This document shows positions 12,028 to 22,620 of a stretch of 64,000 nt of DNA, one piece after another. The translations under genes and the position numbers were made by a program. The stretch covers positions 11,470,001 through 11,534,000 of the forward strand of contig NC_134943.1 in NCBI RefSeq assembly GCF_051020765.1, given 5' to 3'. This DNA is from Lasioglossum baleicum (lineage: Eukaryota; Arthropoda; Insecta; Hymenoptera; Halictidae). The notes beneath the pieces are model-generated. The model was not told the origin of the DNA. It saw only the letters and a program-made list of their open reading frames with translations, and did no database searches. The first letter of the stretch is position 1. Each line of letters starts with the position of its first letter.

Positions 12028-12225
12028 CTACGATATTAGAAAAAAAGAGAACGGTGTAATAATACTTTTAAGAAATTTCGAATTTCCTATACAGTCCCAG
12101 ACCTGCGCACAAAAATTTTCTCCGCAAACACAGTTTTTCTTGGGACACAGCGAGTGCATGATAGAAGTCGCGATGGCCAAACACGTTTCACATGTCCCGC
12201 GAAATAATGTAAAATAGAGACACAA
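12028..12225 (-). CDS. Second cysteine-rich minus-strand ORF, tentative
   Basis: The reading frame contains GTCETCLAIATSIMHSLCP followed by NCVCGENFCAQVWDC, nine cysteines in about 40 residues. Its DNA at the first CxxC (GACATGTGAAACGTGTTTGG) resembles the corresponding DNA at about 11730-11755. That suggests a duplicated exon or domain pair. There is no clear splice acceptor upstream, and the last twenty residues look like intron read-through. Function unknown. Confidence 0.2.
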   Translation of the reverse strand: MCLYFTLFRGTCETCLAIATSIMHSLCPKKNCVCGENFCAQVWDCIGNSKFLKSIITPFSFFLIS

Positions 12226-12327
12226 AGTAACGAGTATACAGGAGTAGAAAAAGAAGCGGAATTGGTCGAAAAAGATACAAGGGCGGCCTAATGCCGGTTC
12301 AGTCTCACTCAGGAAGCACTTTGCGAA

Positions 12328-12691
12328 TTAACCCTTTGCGGTCGAAGGCCGGGATACCTCCAGGTTACCATGATTATCGTCAGCGACTGTCTCATCTCGA
12401 CAATTCTTCGAGCGTCGACATTCGAGCAAAAATAAATAACACATGTAGTTACTTCTATCGAATTGAAAAATCTGTTTTAACCCATGGCACTTGCGCTACA
12501 ATTTAACAACGATCGTCGGAAAATGTCCAACGGATGAGGAAGACAATACGATTGTACATTGACGGCAATTCAATCTCGATCAATAAAGATACCGACGTTC
12601 ACGCGCAAAAATTGAACTTTTCTGAATGGCTCGCGAGAGATCCAAGATGGCGTCCAACGGGTTAAACAGAACGGCGTCCCCAAAGGGTTAA
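12328..12691. mobile_element. piggyBac-like MITE (CCCTTTG ends)
   Basis: Perfect 11-base inverted ends TTAACCCTTTG and CAAAGGGTTAA include the TTAA target site. The 364-bp interior is unlike the 8332 copy and has no ORF. It lies between the second cysteine-rich ORF and upstream sequence. Confidence 0.65.
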
Positions 12692-13226
12692 GCGTACAAT
12701 GTCGTCAGCTTGAGCATTTACTCGCCACCATCGTCTATCTACGTCACTATACAATGACAAAGAAGAGCGGACAGAGTTTGTATAAGGGTGAACAAATAAG
12801 ACTTGCGGTACCAATGCTAAGAAAACAATGGGGTAACGGCAGAGGGTGTGGGGGTTGGTTTATGGGCGGGCGGATTGTTAAAAGAAGACAACCTTCTGAA
12901 AAATTAGACAAAAAAACAAGGAGTCGCTTCGCTGATAAGTCATTCCCAGTGAACATGATGCTCCTCGAACGTCTCATTCCCCGGCAGAACAATAGAAATT
13001 AGGCACTAGAACAGAGGTGTACGCCTAAGAAGCTCAGCCATAACTCGAAAACACAACGATTCAATTCCATTGCACCTAAGCGTAACCGCGAATCCCGACG
13101 GAGTTTCTTTTTTCTCAGCCTCGGTGTGAAATGTGTAAAGTACACGGAAAAAACAGTGAAAGCATTCGCGGAGTTTTACTTGCGGAAGTACTCGTGTTCC
13201 GCGAGATAACGAACAATAGTCATCAC

Positions 13227-13538
13227 TGGACTGCGGATCTTCATGCAATTATGGCTTTTGGAAATTTTCGAAAAATGCTGGGATAGAAAATACGACAGGA
13301 ATTATTTCAGATCTACAAAGTCTACTACCAAATCCTCTTCTACAAAAATTGCAAATGGTAAAATAACAATATTCTGGCATCGATGGGAAGCAGTAGTTAA
13401 ATAAAAATTCATTTCATCCCTTAATAGTCTTCTCACGTTCGAAACAACATAACAAAGCTATTAGATTTTCTTTTTTCTTCACCGTTTTATATTTCACCCA
13501 GCTAATTTCTTGATAAACGCGTACAAACCCGCAGTCTA
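13227..13538. repeat. hAT-like MITE, family A, with perfect target duplication
   Basis: The left end is TGGACTGCGGATCTTCATGC and the right end is CCCGCAGTCTA. The 8-base flanks GTCATCAC are identical on both sides (13219-13226 and 13539-13546). The interior includes the GGCTTTTGGAAATTTTCG motif shared with the copies at 127 and 35086. Confidence 0.9.
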
Positions 13539-14056
13539 GTCATCACAGTTAGATGCATTGGAGGCTCGGCCGTGAGAACAATAATCGCCGCAAGGGATTT
13601 CTCAAGCCAGATTCATGACAGAGGCGCATGACACCGTGCAACAGGAGTACAAAATACAAAGGAAAGAGAGACTTTTATCAAACTTCCATACTTACGGGAA
13701 GAGGCGGCGATCGTTTCGAGCGATTCGCTCCTTTCGGCGGGGACAGATGCTAGAGCGTTTGTAACAAACACACACACACACACTTACTCTGTCGCAACTG
13801 ATCTTAATAAGCAATCTCAATGTCTCCGATCCACATAATCTCAGCCTCCGAATTTACAAAGCACGCGGCAGACTATGAATGAAAGTGACGATACCGTTTT
13901 GAGCAACACCGTGTAGAGAAAAATATGAAATACTAATTGTCAATGGAATGAAAATGAGTCACTTGTACTTCAATGATATGTGCACACTGTGCGAACATTA
14001 AATTCCTCCAGTATCTCGTAGGGGAAACAACATTTTCCCCAGATTGTCGCGCTCGG

Positions 14057-14104
14057 CCACGCCCACGCAGCTCCGCCACGCCCACTGATTCGATTCTATA
14101 TAAA
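14057..14104 (+). promoter_or_regulatory. Possible core promoter: CACGCCC boxes and TATATAAA
   Basis: CCACGCCCAC-type boxes, as bound by Sp/KLF factors, occur twice between 14057 and 14084. TATATAAA follows at 14097-14104 on the plus strand. No plus-strand coding exon follows within several kilobases, so a promoter role is only a suggestion. Confidence 0.2.
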
Positions 14105-14279
14105 TTCGACTCTTTTCGTGTACAAACGCTCGCGCAACTGTCCTCCCAAGATCGCTGAGCAAACGTAGTGGATCGAATCGACGAGTTTGAATCCCCGTCT
14201 CTCCCCGCCAGTTTTCTAAGAAAGTCTACAGCCCGGGACGCTTCGACTTCATGAAATTAAAGGGCCCGGTGCTTTGAAC

Positions 14280-14518
14280 CAACGCTCGGATTTACTTACT
14301 CGCGACGGCTAAGTTTCAAAGGCTACGCCCCCTCGACCCAGCCGCGCGCCTTGCTCCCCGTTGCGATCTTAGTTCGAAGCTCCTCAGGCGCGTTCCATAC
14401 TCGCTATTCGTGGCGCCTAGGAGAACTATGGCTGCCACGGGGAGCGAGACGCGCGGCTGGGTCGAGGGGGCGTAGCCTCCGAAACTCGGCCGTCGCGAGT
14501 AAATAAATCCGGGCGCTG
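14280..14518. mobile_element. hAT-like foldback MITE (family D), GC-rich palindrome
   Basis: Almost the whole 239 bases form one palindrome. The left end is CAACGCTCGGATTTACTTAC and the inverse of the right end is CAGCGCCCGGATTTATTTAC. The inner arms share GGCTACGCCCCCTCGACCC. The flanks carry an identical 8-base duplication, CTTTGAAC, at 14272-14279 and 14519-14526. An 8-bp target site with ends starting CA(A/G) suits hAT. Confidence 0.85.
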
Positions 14519-14812
14519 CTTTGAACGATCGTAAGTGTCGGCGGTTTAAAAAACTATGGTGATATGGCGGTCGACGGAGTACAAAACCCGATCTGGAAAA
14601 GTATAAAAGCAATTGGCACGTTTCGAATGAAAGTCAGTTTGGCAGATCGTACGCGACGACGAAATTAACGGACGCTTGTTTTTCCCTGATCGATGTACCG
14701 CAGCCCGTCGTGTATCGCTTACATAATAGAATATATTTAATTGAAACGATCTTCCGTAGTATTGACACGTTATTAGGATTGTCTTGATAATGCACCGCCC
14801 CCTGTGCGTGTC

Positions 14813-14901
14813 CGTGCGTTGCAAAGAACTCGAATGGAACACGTACCACGTGTTCGAAACGAATTCGAGCATCCTCGAGTGTTTTCTTTGCAACGCACGC
14901 G
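14813..14901. repeat. Imperfect palindrome of about 90 bases
   Basis: The arms are CGTGCGTTGCAAAGAA (from 14813) and TTCTTTGCAACGCACG (to 14901), with inner CTCGA pairs. A nested smaller palindrome, GAACACGTACCACGTGTTC, sits in the loop. It could be a cruciform, a small MITE or a paired binding site. No RNA gene is recognised. Confidence 0.6.
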
Positions 14902-15770
14902 TCAAACGACTCGTATCGGTTAATTACGGTTGAACAGTGGCGGCTCTTAGATTAATTCGTTACTCATCAACGCGGTTATTATATATTATATCATATTCGT
15001 TCTTTTCCTGCGCTCTCTAAAAGGAGTTTTACAAAGGCCTGTGTTCCTGTATGCATATTATAATTAGAACTCTTCCTATTTACGACGATCAACGTGCGGC
15101 ATAATAATTACGCTCCGAGATTCCCGTTTCTCTTCTCGTCGCGCGAAACACGATCTCACACCACTGGAGGTCGCGTTCCAGGATCGTATCCCGTGTTTCC
15201 GGTTAATTAATTTAGTTGGCGCGCCTGCTATCAACGCAGCGGCCAGAAAAGTTTGATAAAAATCCAAGCGATTTCATCGACAGAACAAAGACGAAGTTAC
15301 ATTTCCCTATTTTCTTTTGATCAGCGGAGAGATCAATTTTTATCTACATTTAGCTTGTTACAAGACGCGGAATAAGAATGTGGAATAGGTTCGAAGATTG
15401 TAAAAATTCTTCTACGGAAAGACACTGTCAGATCACCAGCCGCGACCTCTAGAGGCATGATCGAATATAATCTATGAGCAGGATTAATGGTAACATCTTG
15501 GCATCTCCGTCGCTCGTCAAGAGCCGGTTCTCCTCTGAGCCGAACGCGTATCGACAAATACATATACGTATTCCTTAGCTATTCTAATCATACGTGAAAA
15601 ATCTTGTATCTCTTGAAGGCGATAGGTTACCGGTCACCACAAGAGGCTAAAGTTTGCGAGTGACCTAAACGAGAGTTCCAGCTAATTTGTGTCACATATA
15701 TTTAACTCTGTTCGAACTAGCATGAGCGGTTTCCTCAGACCAGAAAATCCGTTGATTTTCCATCAGACAA

Positions 15771-18455
15771 TTACAGAGCGGTTTCCTTCTCGCTGATTAT
15801 CTTAATACCGTACTTCGTCAGGATCATCTTCACTGTTTCGTTGTCTCTGATCTTCGGCTTTTCCGTCCAATCGACAGGATCTTGGATCTCCTCCTCTCTA
15901 TCCAAGCCTTCCATCAGGGAGTCCAGATTATCGGCGGACGAGACAACGTATCTGACGTTGTCCGCGGACCTCTGCAGGGACTTGCATCTTCTGGAACTCT
16001 TCGGGGCACGTATGTTGTCCGCGGAGCCGATCAGCTTGCTGTTCTTAGTCCTGAGCACCTTGTCGTTGCTTTTCGACGACACTTTGACCACCTGAAGATT
16101 GTCCACCGACGAATAACGTCTCTTATCCTGAACAACGTTCGCTGAATCCTCCGGCTTCTTCTTCAACAAGGAAGCCTTGCGGCCGATCCTTCTGGTGCCA
16201 CTAGTTAGGATCTCTATCTCGTCTTTCGGGAAGTACCTCTCTCTCGTCTTCTTCTTGATCACGCCAGCCTCGGATAATGTAAAGGAAGACAGGTGCTTCT
16301 CCTTATCAGGCCGAACCAATTTCTCCGATTGTGGACCGCTGGGTAAACCACAGTTCTCTATCTCGAAACTATCCTCCTCCAGAGTTGTGTCAGTCAGAGT
16401 TGTGCTGTCGGTGATTCTGGATCTTTTGGGAAGACTTCTAGAGGAAGACTCGGGTATCCGGCTGTGTTCACTGGGATCCCTCGGAGGGAAGATTTCCTGG
16501 TCAGGGTTGTACGTGGTACAAACCTCGCCGCAGATCTCGCAAACCTCGCAGAGCTGGTCGCACTCGCAAACTGGCAGCCTTCTATCCAGAGCGTCGGTGG
16601 ACTCCTGCAGGTTCCAGGAGCTGCAGATGTCGCACTCCGTCGAATCCTCGTCCGCGATTGAACTGCAAGTGGATCGCAGGGTGTAGAAGTTGTCCTGACT
16701 AGGGCTAGCGATCCCCTCTTCAGTTCTCAAGGACATCTCGTTCACGTAGCAACAGACCGAGCAGAACTCGTCGGTCTGCATGTCCAGCTCGTTGGCCGTG
16801 ATCAGCTGAGACGTGCTGTCCGCTTTCGAAGGATCCTCGTAGCACGGCTCCTGGACCTTCTTGATCGACTCGTAGCTCTTCGACTTTTTCGAGAACACTT
16901 CGTTCGGCTTCGATCGCCGCCTGGACGTCGTTCTCGAATCGCTGCTGGCGATCACAGAGTCCAAACTACCTTTCAATGGCGTGTAATACTGTGTCATCGA
17001 CGAATCCATCTTTGATCTATCGTCGCTAGACTCGTAGGTCTTGGAAGCGCTACTGGATTTTTGGGATCGAGAAGTTCTCCCATCCCGTCTGGGACTCTTC
17101 GTCCTGGAAGAAACCTTTGAAGAAGCGTCCGAGACCGTTTTATAGAAAGTTTCCTCGGACTGTGTATACGAATCGGTGCTCTTCTTCTCTGCATCGTGTT
17201 CATCTGTGTCTACCTTCTCTGTCTCCTCGCTACAGACTCGCATCGGACCGTTTTTGGTCTTCCTAGGACTCTTCCGGGAGTTCACCACAGACTTAAGATA
17301 CTTACCATCGATCTCAGGGTTCACGTCCAGCTTGGACGTCTCGTCAGAGCCCGGCTGATCCTCCGGCGCCGGCTCCACGACCTCCAGAGGATCGTCCACG
17401 ATCTCCTGGATCTTGACGGTGCTCTCGTCGCTGATCGACGAAGCCACGGGTGACTGCATCAACAATACCTTATCTATACTCCCATCAGACTCACCCTTGT
17501 ATATCGTAATCTCTCCTTTACCGTGCACCGCGTTCTCGTCCAGGATCAGAGTGGCGCTCTCTTTCTCGAAGGGATTGTGGATCATGGCGCTAACTAGCAC
17601 CAGGACCTGAGTATTGGCACATTTTACAGTATCGTTCGGGAAACTCTCCCGGAACTCGATACTTTCCTGGTGACCGGTTTGCTTGTCATTCGGAGCATCG
17701 TCCTTATCCTGATCGTGGACCTCGTCGTCCAGCGAGGCGTCCAAGCCGTACCGCGTCAGTCTGTAATCCTCTTTGTCTACGCTGAAGTCGGACAACGCGC
17801 ACTCGTGACGGCCGCTGTCATCTACAGACACTGGCAGGCCCGAGGACGACACCGAAGACTTCCGGTCCGGATCTTTGCCAACGGTGAGACCTTCCATGTC
17901 GTCCTCGGGCTCTGTTCGAGGTTTACAATCGTCTAAACTGTCTCTAGACTCGGCTAGCTCGGTTTTAGGGACGGGTTTCGCAGTTTCCTCGATTTTCGAC
18001 GAGGTGGCGGCGCTCGGGGACGCCTGTTCTACCTGACTGGACCGTGGCTGGACTCTAACGACCTTCTTTCTGCCTCTCTTATCATCGTCAACGAAACCTA
18101 CCTCGTCGAGGATCTGCGACTCGCCGGTTTCGGTGGCGATGATCTGTTTTGCGAGACCTGGGTACGCGGCCTTCGCAGTGGTTAAGTGCTTGCCGTTACC
18201 GTTCTCCGCGACTAAGGCGTTTATGAACTTTTCACGGGCCTCATCGAGGCCCACGTGCCGCGTCGAACCCGTCTGAACGCCGCTAGCGTTCTGCAGGTTC
18301 TTACGCAGCACCGCGTCCGGCACGTCGATGGATATTATTTCGATCGGACTCGGGGATTCCATGGTTACGTCGCTAGGCGACGGCGTGAGAAAGGTGCTTT
18401 GGTACTTGGAGTCAATGGTCAAGTAATTGTTCGCGTTCGGCGAGGTCAGTTCCAA
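15771..18455 (-). CDS. Long disordered acidic protein exon with SxDN repeats, unrecognised
   Basis: A minus-strand reading frame of 894 codons, stop at 15771-15773. The 18453-18455 codon is TTG, preceded in frame by a TGA, so it is not a normal start. The first in-frame ATG is at 18360-18362 in a strong Kozak context (ACCATGG) and gives 863 residues. Alternatively the exon begins at an acceptor just before 18455, because the leading residues look coding. The protein is Ser/Glu/Asp/Lys-rich and disordered. Cysteine clusters lie near residues 560-572 (FCSVCC), 607-615 (CDICSSW) and 627-647 (CECDQLCEVCEICG). Near the C-terminus are four SxDN repeats (SSVDNL, GSADNI, RSADNV, SSADNL) next to basic residues, which look like phosphorylation or 14-3-3-type sites. 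It ends KYGIKIISEKETAL. No catalytic or membrane domain is seen, and I do not recognise the family. Confidence 0.75.
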   Translation of the reverse strand: MELTSPNANNYLTIDSKYQSTFLTPSPSDVTMESPSPIEIISIDVPDAVLRKNLQNASGVQTGSTRHVGLDEAREKFINALVAENGNGKHLTTAKAAYPGLAKQIIATETGESQILDEVGFVDDDKRGRKKVVRVQPRSSQVEQASPSAATSSKIEETAKPVPKTELAESRDSLDDCKPRTEPEDDMEGLTVGKDPDRKSSVSSSGLPVSVDDSGRHECALSDFSVDKEDYRLTRYGLDASLDDEVHDQDKDDAPNDKQTGHQESIEFRESFPNDTVKCANTQVLVLVSAMIHNPFEKESATLILDENAVHGKGEITIYKGESDGSIDKVLLMQSPVASSISDESTVKIQEIVDDPLEVVEPAPEDQPGSDETSKLDVNPEIDGKYLKSVVNSRKSPRKTKNGPMRVCSEETEKVDTDEHDAEKKSTDSYTQSEETFYKTVSDASSKVSSRTKSPRRDGRTSRSQKSSSASKTYESSDDRSKMDSSMTQYYTPLKGSLDSVIASSDSRTTSRRRSKPNEVFSKKSKSYESIKKVQEPCYEDPSKADSTSQLITANELDMQTDEFCSVCCYVNEMSLRTEEGIASPSQDNFYTLRSTCSSIADEDSTECDICSSWNLQESTDALDRRLPVCECDQLCEVCEICGEVCTTYNPDQEIFPPRDPSEHSRIPESSSRSLPKRSRITDSTTLTDTTLEEDSFEIENCGLPSGPQSEKLVRPDKEKHLSSFTLSEAGVIKKKTRERYFPKDEIEILTSGTRRIGRKASLLKKKPEDSANVVQDKRRYSSVDNLQVVKVSSKSNDKVLRTKNSKLIGSADNIRAPKSSRRCKSLQRSADNVRYVVSSADNLDSLMEGLDREEEIQDPVDWTEKPKIRDNETVKMILTKYGIKIISEKETAL

Positions 18456-19633
18456 CTTACTTCATTGTCCAAGAGTGGCAGCGTGAAAAACAAGACACTA
18501 TGTTTTATTTGGCACTGGGTAAAATCTCGGTGCACTGTACACCCGATTCAGGCACAAAGGATTCGGTACTCAATTCTATTCGTTTTGGGCATTCTGGACA
18601 GCACAGTTCAAAATTATACAGTTCATTTACACATTTTGATGGCTGTCTTAAGGGTTACAGTGTCCCTTCAGAAGTGTTCTATATTTTTATGTTAAATTTA
18701 CGGGAATGGGAATTTTGTACCTTTATCCGTGAATCGGTATCTTAATTGTGATATTCAATGTTGAGAGGGTATCGTGATTTTGCAATTTCAAATATCCTGG
18801 GTAACTCTTTCGGAATCGAAGTTTTTGTTACATTCCGAGGTAGATTGATTGAAATGATGATACCCTCTCGCAATTACTACAGAAGCAAAATGCAGTGTAA
18901 AGAATATAAAATAACGTGATTGCGAAAATTTATTCGTAATTACAGCAGTGAAAAATTGATTCTTGAGACTCGATATACATAACATGGAAGACTCTTAGAC
19001 TAGACTATTATCTATCACTGTATAACATAGGATACTTTAACCCTTTTAAGATTCAATAAATTCTTATGTATTACGAAAACCGCGGTTATTAAACATTCAA
19101 AAACTTTGGCCGTAACTCTATCGCTTTCCAAAATATTAAAAAAAAAATTGTTTTAAGTACTAGATTGTAAGCAAGATGAATTGTTTAATTGTATATTCTT
19201 TTTTAAGAAATGTATTTATACCGTTTGGAATGTATGTCTATTAAGAAACGTATACTCTCTTAATATTTTATTCTATTTCTTAAAACATTCATTCACAAAA
19301 TTGTATATTTAAATACATCTCCTGCTGGTTTCTTTTATTATTATAGTACGAATTGTACATTCGTACAATTTTCAAAAGGTGTTATACCGATTATTGAGTG
19401 CTAAAAGGGTTAATTTTTTATCACAAAATATACAAGTTATATCACTTTGTGTAACAGCTTTACATACTCTAAACTCACCAACTACGTGGAATATGAGTGC
19501 TATAAAAATATATATATACACTTCTCATTCAAAATATGTAAAAATAAAGTCTTGTGTATATATCTACTGGAAGATATGCTATTAAATGGTCACTAGTTAA
19601 TTGAACTACCATTTTTGTTAAATTATGTCAGAC
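18456..19633. other. Spacer between the long minus-strand ORF and Nmnat
   Basis: This 1.2-kb AT-rich stretch should hold the Nmnat 3' UTR and, if the downstream gene starts here, its promoter or first exon. A minus-strand poly(A) signal candidate is AATAAA near 19264-19269. I see no repeat or coding exon in it. Confidence 0.4.
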
Positions 19634-21031
19634 TCACATTGTGGACGCCGACGTCTTCGCATCGTAAATCCCATGCTTATAGACATAATCGATCACAGCA
19701 TCTTGTAGGAGATATCTGACACTCTCGCCTCGTTTTAGTGCCCTTCGTATTCTAGTTGAGCTAACTTCGTTTGGAATCCATTCTGTTACTATGTATATAT
19801 TATGCTGCACAGAAAGTAACAAATATCATTTAGCAACACGCAGAATCTATGCGACAGCAACTATTTAATAATTATTAGGTTGGAGGGAAAGTTCTGTCGT
19901 ATTTTAAGTAAGCAGGTAATTTTTCTTGTAAATCAAAAACACATGTTGCCAGTGAATATCATTGAATAATATTAATCATATTTTAGTTTTCTTTAAAATA
20001 CGACGGAACATTCCTTCCAACGTAATACTTACCATATGCCTGGAAAGGATGTCCGAGTCGTATATAAACTTGTTAGGATTCGATCCCTCCCGGGTAATAA
20101 CTACGAGACCATGTTCGCCAACTATTGCGTCAATCTGCGAATAAAGATAACACAGTTAGAATACAATAACATCTATTAAATCAAGACTAATCTTCCAAAC
20201 ATAAGAGCTTACATCTTCCTCAGCCCAAAGATCGTAGGTACCGAAGCTTTCCAACAAATCAGCTCCACAGAGCAATTTGATTTGAATAGGAGTACGATCA
20301 GGACTGTTCTTCACATTTTCCGGTATCCACTCCAAATCCTCGGTCGGTATAAGATTCAAATTATTCGGATCGAATAAAACAGAGTTCAACAGATTCTGGT
20401 GATGCTGTAAAGAAATCCTAGTTTTCGTCCATCCGTTCTGCCTGGTCTCCCAATTGCTCAAACGAATCCAGTCGCTGTTTTGTAAGGCCAGTCTGAGCAT
20501 AGCGCATCTGTGAGTGGCGCTAGCTAGTTCTTTCTTAGCGTACGCATCGTGTACAGGAGTTATAACACCGCCAAGCACAATGTGCGTTCCCATTCGATGT
20601 AGATGATCTCTGGCAATTTCTGAAAACATTTCATGAACGCTTAACCTCACTTTCCGTCTACGTCTCTACATAGGATAAGTGTGATTCGTTTAAAATCTGT
20701 AAATTTTCAAAAACATAGAGGAAAGCGTAGTATCGTCGATGGACGAAGATCCATGAGGATCTTGAAATTTCGAATAGTTTAAACATAGACGATTACGTCA
20801 ATCGCGATTGTTTACACGGTGTTATCTAAGTGACATCTCGTTTAACCGATTAACAACGATGACTACGGTGATATTCGAGGTCGTGGTCATGTATAAATCA
20901 GAGGCCTCGCTGTTTACGTAAAGATTCAGTATCGATTACGATAATATATATGTACCAAACATTCTCAAGTGCATATTGGTCGGAGGGTTATAACTGCCAC
21001 ACGACATAAGAATAACACGCGTTGGTGCCAT
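19634..21031 (-). CDS. Nmnat: Nicotinamide/nicotinate mononucleotide adenylyltransferase
   Basis: Makes NAD from NMN and ATP, and in flies also protects axons. Four exons on the minus strand: 20956-21031, 20213-20619, 20033-20134, 19634-19804 (with stop), phases 1, 0, 0. The predicted protein is 251 residues. The nucleotidyltransferase motif GSYNPPTNMHLRMF (GxFxPxT/HxxH type) lies in exon 1. LLCGADLLESF and LWAEED follow in exon 2, GLVVITREGSNPNKFIYDSD in exon 3 and the second signature SSTRIR in exon 4. Conservation with animal NMNATs is clear throughout. The start ATG at 21029-21031 sits in GAAGAAATGG, as expected for the family. The frame stays open upstream to an ATG at 21283, so a longer N-terminus is possible but lacks family support. 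The C-terminus is short compared with the fly protein, and a longer alternative 3' exon may exist elsewhere. A mariner-type MITE sits in intron 3. Confidence 0.95.
19875..20025. mobile_element. mariner-type MITE in Nmnat intron 3
   Basis: A 151-bp element with TA on both sides. The inverted ends are TTAGGTTGGAGGGAAAGTTC and the inverse of TTACGTTGGAAGGAATGTTC. They extend inward over a (G)TCGTATTTTAA stretch. Its right end stops only 7 bases before the splice donor of the 20033-20134 exon (minus strand). Confidence 0.85.
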
Positions 21032-22620
21032 TTCTTCTTCTGCTACGCTGCATGTGCTGTCACAGTCTCCCTTCGACCGACTATTCTTCCTTTTTGAAAT
21101 GTTGTGCAGACGGAACACCGAACATTCGCGTTCACGCGTAATAACACCAGACAAATTGTTACACGAACCACAGAAACGATCAAACACACGGGACGACCTG
21201 CACACTGGCTGACGTTTCAGCCATACTTGAAACGGCGGTACCACGTCAGTCAACTGAGAGACTTTTCTCAACACAATCATCATCGATCACACTCAAAATT
21301 CCTCCAGCCTCCTGCATTGTTTATTTTTACTAATTATCACACGCAGCACTGCTCGAGTCAATTTTTACCGTTTATTCACGACTCTCAATTGTTCATTTGA
21401 CGCACGTTGCAGCCTTTGAAACGGCTTTTTAGTCATTCTTAATTTATCGATATTCTGTGGAATTCATTTCGATCGATTTGTCACCGAAATTTATTGGTAA
21501 ATAATCAGTGAAATTCAGGGAATTTTTATACTATAAATACAATTGTAATAGAAGTAAGAATGATAGAATATTGCCAGTAACAGACGGGAAACTTTGATAA
21601 TTAATGAATAAATCAAAATTAGCAACTAGACGGTTGATCTTTATGCAAAATAAAAATTTTCTACCTGATTTGTAACAAACTGGAGTGAAACAGAAATTTA
21701 TTTTCTTTCTTGATATGCTTATTCATTTTTGTCATAAACGCATAAAATCCGCTGTCAATTATTAACCTACCACACAATTAATTGTATGGCCACGTGTATA
21801 TCCTATTATCGTGGATATTTAGTTAGACTCTTTAATTAAAAGGCTCTAGTTTAGAGCTCACTGTCCTTAGAGTTTCTCAGTTGAAAAACTTTCGAACGCT
21901 GCAAACGAGAGATGTAACTTGCGAAAATAAAACGCAATTAGGCGACCGTTCTTGGAGTTTGTTTTCCATTTAATTTTTGCGAGCAATGCGGTCGTGGGAG
22001 TTTTAGAGTTCGTCGCTTGCTGAAGTCTTTTCGTTTCTAGAGCTGACGTGGCTCTAATTATAATTGTCCGAGCAAGTATACGAAAAAAGTTGAAGCTAAC
22101 TATGACAGAACAATGACAGAAACTTGTCATTGGCGTGACCTCTGAAATGCGGGATTAATGAGCAGCGTCGTTTAACAAATTCTCGTTTGCGCTTTACACA
22201 ATTCCTTGACAAGAACTACCGCGAGTTCCGAGCGTTAAAATTGCAATTATCGTCAAAATTAATGGTAGTACTTCATAGAACACGTATGTATATTTCAATA
22301 ATCCAGCGTAATTATCGTCGAAGTTTCGGAAACGATCGTTCTAGGAATTTGATGCTAGTTCGAATATTTCAGGAAGCTACTTAAATGAATGGAACTAAAG
22401 GTGTGGTTCGAAAATTTAGTTAAGTACTTCCGAGATAAGAGGATTCGGAACAGACTGAGAAAGTCGATGGGTTTTAGTAAAATTTCGCTCGAATCCAGGG
22501 TAGTTACAACTTTTCGGTACCTTGTTAGTTCTCTTTTGTTTTAATACCTCTCTAAGCATTTTTAGAAAGCTGTTACATTTTATATTCGCTGGCAAATTCA
22601 CAAATTCGAAATAGTAGAAT
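21032..22620. other. Upstream of Nmnat, non-coding
   Basis: The stretch holds the probable Nmnat promoter and 5' UTR (minus strand, from 21032 upwards) and a short family A MITE. I see no TATA box near the start. Small ORFs at 21867-22130 and 22416-22601 have no support. Confidence 0.4.
21627..21758. repeat. hAT-like MITE, family A, short copy
   Basis: The left end is TAGACGGTTGATCTTTATGC and the right end is GCATAAAATCCGCTGTCAA. Flanks TTAGCAAC and TTATTAAC match at 6 of 8 positions. At 132 bases it is the shortest copy with both ends. Confidence 0.7.

Noticed and set aside
20075..20100. tRNA B-box-like GATTCGATCCC on the plus strand
   Set aside because: It is part of the Nmnat coding exon (minus strand GSNPNK), so it is not a pol III promoter.
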